Positions 1 to 5,642 of a DNA stretch of 5,642 bases are shown piece by piece. Source of the DNA: Chloroflexota bacterium. Lineage in GTDB: Bacteria > Chloroflexota > Dormibacteria > Dormibacterales > Dormibacteraceae. Position numbers and translations under genes: made by a program. The notes under the pieces were generated by a model, which was given only the letters and a program-made list of their open reading frames with translations, searched no databases and was not told where the DNA came from. The stretch is taken from NCBI GenBank assembly GCA_005880345.1, contig VBGE01000041.1:1-5642 (forward strand), in the 5' to 3' direction. Position 1 is the first letter of the stretch. The number at the start of each line of letters is the position of its first letter.

Positions 1-1
1 C

Positions 2-1195
2 GACCAGCCGGCCGGCTACTGGCTCTCTCAGCTGGCGATGCCGACGGCAAGCGAAGTGCTTGACCAGAAGGTCATCTCGGCCGCCGGCGACGAGCACTGG
101 ACGGAGACGCCCGAGACGTACATCGGAAGCGGTCCGTTCAAGATGACGCAGCGCACAGCCAAGCAGTCGATGGACTTCGCCCCCGTCTCCAACTGGTGGG
201 GCGGCGACACCGGCAAGCTGACCAAGGTGCACATCGACATCGGCGTCGACCCGAGCTCCTCGGTACAGAAGTTCGAGTCTGGCGGCTACGAGCTGGTGGG
301 CATGGCCAACCAGGCGCCCGGCCCGGACGACGTCCTCCGCTACAAGAACGACCCGACCAAGTCGAAGCTGCTCAACATCTACCCCGGAGCGCGGACGACC
401 GCCGTCGGCTTCAACTTCGTGAGCGGCCCCTTCGCCGCCAAGCCGGGCGCGACGCCTGGCGACGACACGACCAACCCGAGCGACCCCGGCCTTATGGGCC
501 GCCAGGCGTTCTCGCTGGCGATCGACCGCAACCAGCTGGCTGACATCGCGTGCGCGCACGCGATCACCTGCCAGCCCGCCTTCGGCGGCCCCATCACCAA
601 GGGCATGAAGGCCTACCTGGGCGACAACGGCGACCAGTTCGCCAAGTTCGACGCGCAGAAGGCCAAGCAGCTCTACCAGCAGTGGGACCCGACCGGGAGC
701 AAGGTCAAGAACCTCGAGTACCGCTACAACTCGAGCCCCGGCAACGACAAGCGGGCGCAGAACCTGCAGGCGCAGTGGAAGCAGAACCTTGGCGTCGACG
801 TCAAGCTCGTTCCGTCTGACTTCCCGACCTTGCAGCGCGACCGCAAGAAGAAGATCGTGATCATCGGCCGCCAGAGCTGGGGCGTCGACTACGACCACCC
901 CCAGGACTGGTTCGACAACCTGTTCAGCTGCGCGCAGGCCAAGGTGGGCCGCGGCAACGACGAGGCCTACTGCAACCCGGCGATGGACGCCATCACCCAG
1001 GCCGCCAACGCCAAGCCGATCTCCCAGGCGGTGGGTGACTACGTCAAGGCGCAGCAGATGCTCGTCAAAGACGTCGTCTGGATGACGATCGATTACGGCA
1101 CCCAGCCTTACTTCACGCAGACCTACGTCAAGGGCACCGGTTACAACGGCCTTTACGACTACAGCTGGCAGGGCATCCGGATCCTGCAGCACTAG
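2..1195 (+). CDS. Family 5 extracytoplasmic solute-binding protein of a peptide ABC importer (5' end missing)
   Basis: The reading frame is open from the left edge (first whole codon at base 2) to TAG at 1193-1195, giving 397 visible residues. The ATG at 38 is internal, because the upstream codons continue the protein. The missing N-terminal part should hold the secretion or lipoprotein signal. Family features visible are the GSGPFKM segment (near 125-148), the RQAFSLAIDRNQL helix start (near 500-540), and the C-terminal DYDHPQDWFDNL stretch (887-922), all typical of SBP_bac_5 proteins. Such proteins bind peptides or similar ligands outside the membrane and deliver them to DppB/DppC. A Pro/Gly/Asp/Thr-rich loop (about 425-490) precedes the RQAF helix. 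Two cysteine pairs (codons 551 and 569; 929 and 971) could form disulphides. The four transporter genes follow directly, so this is presumably their cognate receptor. The ligand is unknown. Confidence 0.93.
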   Translation, partial: DQPAGYWLSQLAMPTASEVLDQKVISAAGDEHWTETPETYIGSGPFKMTQRTAKQSMDFAPVSNWWGGDTGKLTKVHIDIGVDPSSSVQKFESGGYELVGMANQAPGPDDVLRYKNDPTKSKLLNIYPGARTTAVGFNFVSGPFAAKPGATPGDDTTNPSDPGLMGRQAFSLAIDRNQLADIACAHAITCQPAFGGPITKGMKAYLGDNGDQFAKFDAQKAKQLYQQWDPTGSKVKNLEYRYNSSPGNDKRAQNLQAQWKQNLGVDVKLVPSDFPTLQRDRKKKIVIIGRQSWGVDYDHPQDWFDNLFSCAQAKVGRGNDEAYCNPAMDAITQAANAKPISQAVGDYVKAQQMLVKDVVWMTIDYGTQPYFTQTYVKGTGYNGLYDYSWQGIRILQH

Positions 1196-1217
1196 GCCAT
1201 AGCGATTCGAATTCAAA

Positions 1218-1252
1218 GGAGGGGGGCGCGCCAACTCGGCGGGCCCCCTTCT
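1218..1252 (+). terminator. GC-rich intercistronic hairpin between binding protein and permease genes
   Basis: Bases 1218-1232 pair with 1238-1252 around the five-base loop AACTC. The stem has 15 positions with a single G-G mismatch (1228/1242), two G-T wobbles, and six consecutive G-C pairs in its core. No T-run follows (the sequence continues CTGTATT), so it is a poor classical intrinsic terminator. In binding-protein-first transporter operons, such hairpins commonly protect the upstream message from 3' decay or allow partial read-through, so that receptor is made in excess over membrane subunits. That role is inferred here. The 5' arm includes part of AAAGGAGG (1215-1222), a very good Shine-Dalgarno match with no nearby start codon. 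Confidence 0.6.
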
Positions 1253-1275
1253 GCTGTATTGTTCGGGGAGGGAAC

Positions 1276-2220
1276 GTGAGCCGAGGAACGCTGATATACG
1301 CAGCGCAGCGGCTGGTGCTCATCAGCGTCACCGCCGTGGTTGTTTCCTCGCTTGTCTTCATCGGCATCCACCAGCTGCCCGGCAACGCGCTCGCCAGCGA
1401 GCGCCGCCTCAACCCTGCCACCGAGCAGGCGCTGCTCCACCACTACAACCTGGACCTGCCCTGGCCGCAGCAGTACGTGCTCTGGATCCAGGGGCTGCTG
1501 CACGGCAACCTCGGGGAATCGCTGGTCAACATGGGCACGCAGATCACGCCGCTGCTGCTGCGGGAGACCACGGTCAGCGTGACCCTCGGCCTGGCCGCCG
1601 TCTGCGTGACAGTCTTCGTCGGCATGACCCTCGGCACGATCGCCGCGATCCGCCAGAACACCTGGGTCGACTACGCGGCTTCGACAGCGGCGGTCGTCGG
1701 CTACAGCGTGCCGAGCTTCGTATGGGCCTTCCTGCTGATCCTGCTCACGGTGGCTCCGTTCTACAACTGGACCGGCGGCACTTTCTACGAGGACATCGGC
1801 TGGGGCAAGCCGGAGCAGATCCCGGTCCCGGCCCTCGCTCTCGGTCTCCCCTACGCCGCGATCGTGGCCCGGCTGACGCGGGCCAGCATGCTCGAGGTCA
1901 TCCGTCAGGACTACGTCCGGACGGCGTGGGCCAAAGGCCTGAAGGCGCGGATCGTCATCCTGCGGCACGCGCTGCGCAACGCCCTGATCCCGGTGATCAG
2001 CATCCTCGGTCCACTGATCACGGGGATCATCACCGGCTCGGTCGTCATCGAGACCCTGTTCGGCATCCCGGGCCTGGGCAAGGAATTCGTGACCAGCATC
2101 CTCGACCGCGACTACAACATCGTGATCGGCGTCTTCACCTTCTACGCCGCGCTGGTCGGCCTGGCCAACCTGGCCGTTGACCTTATATATCCTGTGCTCG
2201 ACCCGAGAATTCGCTACTGA
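1276..2220 (+). CDS. dppB: DppB/OppB-type permease subunit of a peptide ABC importer
   Basis: This is a 314-residue inner-membrane permease, normal length for the DppB/OppB family. The start is GTG at 1276, preceded by GGGGAGGG (1265-1272); there is no other start nearby in frame. Membrane segments are visible at about residues 12-33, 97-125, 134-160, 183-200, 235-260 and 282-305, the expected six. The region around residues 56-83 (YNLDLPWPQQY, then GNLGES) is the conserved N-terminal periplasmic motif of this family. The EAA-type cytoplasmic loop that contacts the ATPase is at about 211-240 (RTAWAKGL, then RHALRNALIPV). The C-terminus DPRIRY is typical. It pairs with the DppC-type product encoded 16 bases downstream to form the channel. 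Substrate class (dipeptide, oligopeptide, other) cannot be set from sequence, so the symbol is a family label. Confidence 0.95.
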   Translation: MSRGTLIYAAQRLVLISVTAVVVSSLVFIGIHQLPGNALASERRLNPATEQALLHHYNLDLPWPQQYVLWIQGLLHGNLGESLVNMGTQITPLLLRETTVSVTLGLAAVCVTVFVGMTLGTIAAIRQNTWVDYAASTAAVVGYSVPSFVWAFLLILLTVAPFYNWTGGTFYEDIGWGKPEQIPVPALALGLPYAAIVARLTRASMLEVIRQDYVRTAWAKGLKARIVILRHALRNALIPVISILGPLITGIITGSVVIETLFGIPGLGKEFVTSILDRDYNIVIGVFTFYAALVGLANLAVDLIYPVLDPRIRY

Positions 2221-2236
2221 GAGAGTGAGGAATTAG

Positions 2237-3145
2237 ATGGCAGCTCTTCCACAGTCACTCGAGAGCTCGCAGGAGCAGCTGCTCGAACAGGACATAGCGG
2301 ATCACGTCACCCTGGGGCAGGACGCCTGGCGGCGGCTGCGGCGCAACCGTCTTGCTGTAATCGGCCTGGTCATCATCAGCGTGTTCATCGTCTCGGCGCT
2401 CATCTCCTTCGTCTGGACGCCGTACCCAACCTGGCGGCAGGCGCTGGGCCCCACCTACCAGGGGCCGACCCTCGCCCACCCGCTCGGGCTCGACGACTAT
2501 GGCAGGGACATCCTGAGCCGGGTCATGGGCGGCGCGGCGATCGCGCTGTCCGTCGGCGTGGGCGCCAGCGCCATCGCTTCGTTCATCGGCATCCTCCTGG
2601 GCCTGCTGGCCGGCTTCTATCGCGGCAAGGTCGACCTGGTCATCTCCACCTTGATCAACGTCTCGTACGGGATCCCCGACCTCCTGATCGCCCTGGTGCT
2701 GGTCCTGCTGATCGGGCGAGGCGTCGGGAACATCATCCTGGCCATAGCGGTCACCGCCTGGCTCGGCATGGCAAGGCTGGTTCGCGGCCAGACGCTGAGC
2801 ATCCGCGAGAAGGAGTTCGTCGAGGCGGCGCGCACGATCGGCACGCCCAACGCGATGATCCTGCTGCGCCACATCCTGCCCAACGCGCTCGGGCCGATCG
2901 TGGTCCAGGCCACGTACCTCGTGCCGGCGGCCATCATCTTCGAGGCGTTCCTGAGCTTGCTGGGCATGGGGATCCCGCCCCCCGCCCCCAGCTGGGGCCG
3001 CATGGCCAGCGAGGGCTACAAAGCCCTCGAGCTGGCGCCGCACATCGTGCTGATGCCGTGCGCCGCGCTCTCGCTGACCGTGCTCGCCTTCAACTGGGTG
3101 GGCGACGGACTGCGTGACGCGATCGACCCACGGATGAAGCGCTAG
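2237..3145 (+). CDS. dppC: DppC/OppC-type permease subunit of a peptide ABC importer
   Basis: This is a 302-residue inner-membrane permease. ATG at 2237 follows GAGG (2227-2230) with six-base spacing, and the preceding permease gene stops 16 bases upstream. The N-terminus has a cytoplasmic leader ending in WRRLRRNRLAVIG (residues 31-43), the usual OppC_N pattern, then a first membrane helix at about 39-60. The hallmark HPLGLDDYGRDILSRVMGG is at 81-99. Further hydrophobic segments are near 101-125, 133-160, 163-180, 217-240 and 268-286. The EAA loop is at 191-216 (EKEFVEAARTIG, then RHILPN). GIPPPAPSWGRM at 245-256 and the C-terminal GLRDAIDPRMKR are family signatures. All expected elements are present. 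The gene ends with TAG inside a small perfect inverted repeat that overlaps the translation start region of the next gene. Confidence 0.95.
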   Translation: MAALPQSLESSQEQLLEQDIADHVTLGQDAWRRLRRNRLAVIGLVIISVFIVSALISFVWTPYPTWRQALGPTYQGPTLAHPLGLDDYGRDILSRVMGGAAIALSVGVGASAIASFIGILLGLLAGFYRGKVDLVISTLINVSYGIPDLLIALVLVLLIGRGVGNIILAIAVTAWLGMARLVRGQTLSIREKEFVEAARTIGTPNAMILLRHILPNALGPIVVQATYLVPAAIIFEAFLSLLGMGIPPPAPSWGRMASEGYKALELAPHIVLMPCAALSLTVLAFNWVGDGLRDAIDPRMKR

Positions 3146-3158
3146 GAGCGTGTCCTAG
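3142..3158 (+). promoter_or_regulatory. Perfect inverted repeat covering the dppC stop codon and the dppD Shine-Dalgarno
   Basis: CTAGGA (3142-3147) and TCCTAG (3153-3158) are exact reverse complements separated by the five-base loop GCGTG. The left arm contains the TAG stop of the upstream permease (3143-3145). The only good Shine-Dalgarno candidate for the next gene, AGGAG (3144-3148), lies almost wholly in that arm. If the hairpin forms, the ribosome-binding site is hidden until a ribosome terminating on the permease gene melts it. That would couple ATPase translation to permease translation. The repeat is seen directly; the coupling role is inferred. A 6-base stem is modest and could also be chance. 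Confidence 0.45.
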
Positions 3159-3159
3159 C

Positions 3160-4158
3160 CTGGCCGCGCTGCTGCGAATTCAAGACCTGCACGTCGACTT
3201 TCCCATGTCGAGTGGGACAGTCCACGCGGTCGACGGGATCTCCTTCGACATCGATCGGGGCGAGATCGTCGGCGTGGTCGGGGAATCCGGGTCGGGCAAG
3301 ACGATGACGGCGCTCTCGCTGCTGCGCCTCGTGCCCGAGCCGGGCAAGATCAGCGGCAGGATCCTGTTCGGAGAGCAGGACGTGCTGCAGATGGCGGATG
3401 ACGAGATCCGGGAGTTCCGCGGCAACGAGGTCGCGATGATCTTCCAGGACCCGATGACCTCGCTCAACCCGGTGCTCCGCGTCGGGTTCCAGGTGGAAGA
3501 GGCGATGGACGCCCACCGGCGCTTCACCAGGCAGCAGTCGCGCGAGCGCGTGGTGCCGATGCTGCAACGGGTGCGTATTCCCGCGGCCAAGGAGCGCGTC
3601 AAAGACTTCCCGCACCAGTTCTCGGGCGGGATGCGGCAGCGCGCGATGATCGCGATGGGCGTGTCCAACGAGCCGTCGCTGCTCATCGCCGACGAGCCGA
3701 CCACCGCGCTCGACGTGACTGTTCAAGCGTCGATCATCGAGCTGCTGCGCGATATCAGCCGCGAGCTGCGAGCCGCGGTGATCCTGATCACCCACAACAT
3801 GGCGCTCGTCGCCAGCCTGTGCAACCGCGTCATCGTGATGTACGCCGGTCGGATCGTCGAGGAGGGCCCGACCCGCGCGATCTTCAAGAATCCGCAGCAT
3901 CCCTACACGTGGTCGCTGCTCCGATCGATGCCCCGGGTGGATGAGGTGGCCAAGGAGCGGCTCATCTCGATCAAGGGCGTCCCGCCGGACCTGGCCAAGC
4001 CACCCGCCGGTTGCAAGTTTCACCCTCGCTGCCGTTTTCGCATCGACAAGTGCTTCACAGAGGAGCCACCGCTGGGTGAGGTCGACCCGGGCCAGCTGGC
4101 CCGCTGCTGGGTTCTGATGAAGAACATCCAGGACCCGGAATCCGAAGCGATGCGGTGA
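3160..4158 (+). CDS. dppD: DppD/OppD-type ATPase subunit of a peptide ABC importer (non-canonical start)
   Basis: This is a cytoplasmic ATP-binding subunit, 332 residues if begun at CTG 3160. The first ATG in frame is at 3205. Starting there would remove the first conserved beta strand, which is encoded at 3169-3204 (LLRIQDLHVDF). No ATG, GTG or TTG lies in frame between the stop at 3115 and that ATG, so CTG 3160 is my best choice. It lies 11 bases after AGGAG. Counting from it: Walker A GESGSGKT is at 41-48, Q-loop IFQDP at 94-98, signature FSGGMRQR at 154-161, Walker B LLIADEP at 174-180, D-loop ALD at 183-185, and H-loop His212. All key ATPase residues are present. The C-terminal oligopeptide-transporter domain has Cys285, 291, 298 and 316, the iron-sulphur cluster pattern of this family. 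It should dimerise with the downstream ATPase. Confidence 0.9.
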   Translation: MAALLRIQDLHVDFPMSSGTVHAVDGISFDIDRGEIVGVVGESGSGKTMTALSLLRLVPEPGKISGRILFGEQDVLQMADDEIREFRGNEVAMIFQDPMTSLNPVLRVGFQVEEAMDAHRRFTRQQSRERVVPMLQRVRIPAAKERVKDFPHQFSGGMRQRAMIAMGVSNEPSLLIADEPTTALDVTVQASIIELLRDISRELRAAVILITHNMALVASLCNRVIVMYAGRIVEEGPTRAIFKNPQHPYTWSLLRSMPRVDEVAKERLISIKGVPPDLAKPPAGCKFHPRCRFRIDKCFTEEPPLGEVDPGQLARCWVLMKNIQDPESEAMR

Positions 4159-5168
4159 GCCAGCCCACGACCGTCACGCCGGCGACCGATCCCACCATCA
4201 AGTCGCCGCTGGTGCGCATCGAGCACCTCGTCAAGCATTTCCCGACGGGCGGTGCATTCGGAAGGGCGGTCGTGCACGCGGTGGACGACGTGAACCTTGC
4301 GATTCAGAAGGGCGAGACCCTGGGCCTGGTCGGAGAGTCAGGCTGCGGCAAGTCGACGCTGGGCCGTGTCATCGTGCAGCTTCAGCCGGCAACCTCGGGC
4401 CACGTCTTTTTTCAAGACCAGGACCTCACCAGGTTGCGCGGCGAGAAGCTGCGCCGCATCCGGCAGCAGGTCCAGATGATCTTCCAGGATCCCTATGCGT
4501 CTCTGAACCCACGGATGACCGTCGGCGACATCGTGAGCGAGCCCCTGCGCAACTTCCGGCTGGCTCGCGGCAAGAAGGCCGAACAGAGGGTGCAGGAGGT
4601 CATGCGCGTCGTCGGCCTCAACCCGGGTTTCGTGAACCGCTATCCGCACGAGTTCTCTGGCGGCCAGCGGCAGCGCATTGGCATCGCGCGGGCCCTGGTG
4701 CTCAACCCGACGTTCATGGTCGCGGACGAGCCGGTCAGCGCCCTCGACGTCTCGATCCAGGCGCAGATCGTCAACCTGATGGAAGACCTGCAGGAGAAGT
4801 TCAACCTGACCTACCTGTTCATCGCCCACGAGCTGGCGGTGGTCCGGCACATCAGCGACCGGGTGGCGGTGATGTACCTCGGCAAGATCGTCGAGATCGG
4901 CCCGAGCGCGGCGATTCGCGACAGGCCCCTGCACCCTTACACGAAGGTGCTGCAGAGCTCGGTGCCGGTGCCCGACCCCGACGTCGAGGCGTCGCGCAAG
5001 CCGATCCTGCTGAAGGGGGAGATCCCGTCGCCTGTCAACCCGCCGCCCGCGTGCCGGTTCCACACGCGCTGCCCGATCGCGCAGAAGATCTGCTCCGAGG
5101 TGGAACCGCCGCTCGAGATGAAAGAGAGCGGGCGGTTCGCCGCCTGCCACTTCGCCGGACAACTGTAA
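4155..5168 (+). CDS. dppF: DppF/OppF-type ATPase subunit of a peptide ABC importer
   Basis: This is the second cytoplasmic ATPase, 337 residues, normal for DppF/OppF. GTG at 4155 overlaps the preceding TGA by four bases (GTGA), indicating translational coupling; the upstream Shine-Dalgarno is weak. A GTG at 4212 would still keep the core, but the overlap favours 4155. Motifs: Walker A GESGCGKST at 60-68, Q-loop IFQDP at 109-113, signature FSGGQRQR at 167-174, Walker B FMVADEP at 187-193, D-loop SALD at 195-198, and H-loop His225. The F-type character is shown by SLNPRMTVGDIV and QRQRIGIARAL. The C-terminal domain has Cys300, 306, 313 and 331, with the same spacing as in the partner ATPase. 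Together the two subunits power the DppB/DppC channel. The gene is the last of the operon and is followed by terminator-like palindromes. Confidence 0.95.
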   Translation: MSQPTTVTPATDPTIKSPLVRIEHLVKHFPTGGAFGRAVVHAVDDVNLAIQKGETLGLVGESGCGKSTLGRVIVQLQPATSGHVFFQDQDLTRLRGEKLRRIRQQVQMIFQDPYASLNPRMTVGDIVSEPLRNFRLARGKKAEQRVQEVMRVVGLNPGFVNRYPHEFSGGQRQRIGIARALVLNPTFMVADEPVSALDVSIQAQIVNLMEDLQEKFNLTYLFIAHELAVVRHISDRVAVMYLGKIVEIGPSAAIRDRPLHPYTKVLQSSVPVPDPDVEASRKPILLKGEIPSPVNPPPACRFHTRCPIAQKICSEVEPPLEMKESGRFAACHFAGQL

Positions 5169-5196
5169 GAAGGTCTTCTTTCTCGCCCCTCTCCCT

Positions 5197-5231
5197 ATCC
5201 CTCTCCCCTGTGGGGAGAGGGGTTTGGTTAG
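5197..5231. repeat. Palindromic repeat unit, copy 1
   Basis: CCCTCTCCCC (5199-5208) and GGGGAGAGGG (5212-5221) pair perfectly around the three-base loop TGT. An outer T-G and A-T pair extends the stem to 12. The unit ends in TTTGGTTAG. It recurs 42 bases downstream with one substitution and one extra T. Just upstream, CCCCTCTCCC (5186-5195) is a further partial copy of the left arm that could compete for the same right arm. Palindromes of this GAGAGGGG type are scattered as multicopy intergenic repeats in some high-GC genomes; membership of such a family here is inferred. Confidence 0.75.
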
Positions 5232-5270
5232 CGGTCGTATCCCTCTCCCCTGTGAGGAGAGGGGTTTTGG
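5197..5270 (+). terminator. Tandem intrinsic-like terminators ending the transporter operon
   Basis: Both palindromes read on the + strand as GC-rich hairpins followed by a T-containing tail (TTTGGTT after copy 1 at 5223-5229, TTTTGGTT after copy 2 at 5265-5272). They begin 29 bases after the last ATPase gene stops. This is the right place to end the transporter message before it runs antisense into the convergent gene. On the - strand neither hairpin is followed by a T-run, so termination of the opposite gene here would be weaker or depend on Rho. The rest of the 5169-5270 gap holds only a weak AAGAA/TTCTT inverted repeat (5167-5180) and pyrimidine-rich sequence. Confidence 0.55.
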
Positions 5271-5274
5271 TTAG
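5239..5274. repeat. Palindromic repeat unit, copy 2
   Basis: This is a second copy of the unit at 5197-5231. It differs by G to A at 5255, which puts one C-A mismatch in the stem, and by one additional T in the tail (TTTTGGTTAG). Eight perfect pairs remain (5241-5248 with 5256-5263). The final TTA (5271-5273), read on the opposite strand, is the TAA stop codon of the convergent binding-protein gene, so repeat and gene touch exactly. Confidence 0.75.
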
Positions 5275-5642
5275 TGGGACGTTAGTTGGATCTGGTTCCA
5301 GGGGTAGTTGAACATGTTGTTCGAGCCTGCTCCCAGGACGTACGGCTTGAACAGCAGCGCGTCCACGGTGTAGAAGAGCGGGATGTAGGCGACGTCGTCG
5401 ATCAGCTGCCGGCTCAGCGCCTTGTAGTCGGCGACCGCGCCCGGTAGGGGTTCGGCGTCGGCCCTCGCCAGCAGCTGGTCGTAGGTCTTTGTGTCGTAGC
5501 CCGTCGTGCATCCGACGTCAGGGCAGCCCGCCGTCTGACCCCACAGGTTGTCGAACCAATCCTGCGGATGGTTGTAGTCCGCCGCCCACCCGTCGCGCGA
5601 CAGCACGTAGTCGCCCTTCAGCCGTTCGGTGATGAAGCGCGT
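5271..5642 (-). CDS. C-terminal part of a second family 5 solute-binding protein (5' end missing)
   Basis: The frame is open from the right edge to a TAA read from 5271-5273 on the - strand, giving 123 visible residues. The GTG at 5604-5606 is an internal valine, because in-frame codons continue to the edge. The segment DYNHPQDWFDNL (5544-5579) matches DYDHPQDWFDNL of the first binding protein at 11 of 12 positions. The C-terminal halves share the same order of features: a cysteine pair, an alternating helix region, the VAYIPLFY/VVWMTIDY strand, and a closing tyrosine/tryptophan-rich tail (MFNYPWNQI against LYDYSWQGI). The two are paralogues, clearly diverged rather than a recent duplicate. 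Like its relative it should act outside the membrane. It may be a second receptor for the same transporter or belong to another locus to the right. Two cysteines (codons 5523-5525 and 5508-5510) are close enough for a disulphide. Confidence 0.9.
   Translation of the reverse strand, partial: TRFITERLKGDYVLSRDGWAADYNHPQDWFDNLWGQTAGCPDVGCTTGYDTKTYDQLLARADAEPLPGAVADYKALSRQLIDDVAYIPLFYTVDALLFKPYVLGAGSNNMFNYPWNQIQLTSH

Noticed and set aside
1196..1275. Possible promoter for the permease genes in the 80-base gap
   Set aside because: I found no convincing -35/-10 pair; the hairpin and a ribosome-binding site explain the gap, and read-through from the binding-protein gene is the simpler reading.
1209..3182. 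Several GAATTC sites, some near gene borders (1209, the end of the first permease, about 3176)
   Set aside because: Their flanks do not match beyond a few bases and one lies well inside a gene; a handful of hexamers in 5.6 kb is unremarkable.
3142..4023. Long open frame on the - strand (293 codons) opposite the DppD-type gene, and similar ones at 1213-1968, 2255-3043 and 4338-5162
   Set aside because: These are antisense frames typical of high-GC coding DNA. Their translations are rich in Arg, Asp, His and Gln with no recognisable domain, while the + strand encodes complete conserved transporter proteins.
5186..5274. Possible short CRISPR array from the repeated CCCTCTCCCC blocks
   Set aside because: There are only two full units, the spacer between them is about 7 bases, the units are nearly complete palindromes with terminator tails, and no cas genes are present.
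5051..5311. A + strand frame of 86 codons spanning the end of the DppF-type gene and the repeats
   Set aside because: Its SPLSLSLSPVGRGV-like product is simply a translation of the CT-rich palindromes; there is no ribosome-binding site or conservation signal.
5035..5511. A - strand frame of 158 codons running from the binding-protein region through the repeat gap into the DppF-type gene
   Set aside because: It is a shadow of the true binding-protein frame. It crosses the terminator-like repeats and overlaps the conserved end of the ATPase, and its product is low-complexity.

Overview
The window is a high-GC bacterial segment, roughly two thirds G+C by eye, with strong G/C preference at third codon positions. 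It carries most of one peptide/nickel-type (Dpp/Opp family) ABC importer operon on the + strand, plus the tail of a second substrate-binding protein on the - strand. The free-living, scavenging gene content and the GAGAGGGG-type palindromic repeats would suit a Chloroflexota/Dormibacterota-like or actinobacterial soil organism. This taxonomic guess is weak and rests on style, not on a marker gene.

Layout. Positions 1-1195 hold the C-terminal part of a family 5 extracytoplasmic solute-binding protein, whose start lies outside the window. An 80-base gap (1196-1275) contains a strong GC hairpin. Then come four tightly packed genes: a DppB-type permease (1276-2220), a DppC-type permease (2237-3145), a DppD-type ATPase (about 3160-4158) and a DppF-type ATPase (4155-5168). 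A 102-base convergent intergenic region (5169-5270) carries two near-identical palindromic repeat units that look like tandem terminators. From 5271 to the right edge, on the - strand, is the C-terminal part of a second, paralogous solute-binding protein.

How it works. The binding protein captures a ligand outside the membrane and delivers it to the DppB/DppC channel. Import is driven by the DppD/DppF ATPase pair, in which both members have intact Walker A, Q-loop, signature, Walker B and H-loop motifs. Both also carry the C-terminal four-cysteine motif known to hold an iron-sulphur cluster in this family. The ligand cannot be told from sequence; peptides are the family default.

The system itself is well known and I see no new kind of machinery. 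The points worth a second look are in the joints. The DppD gene has no ATG, GTG or TTG that would include its first conserved strand, and a perfect CTAGGA/TCCTAG hairpin covers both the preceding stop codon and its Shine-Dalgarno sequence. The hairpin after the binding-protein gene looks like a dose-setting element. Finally, a duplicated palindrome supplies the stop codon of the convergent binding-protein gene.
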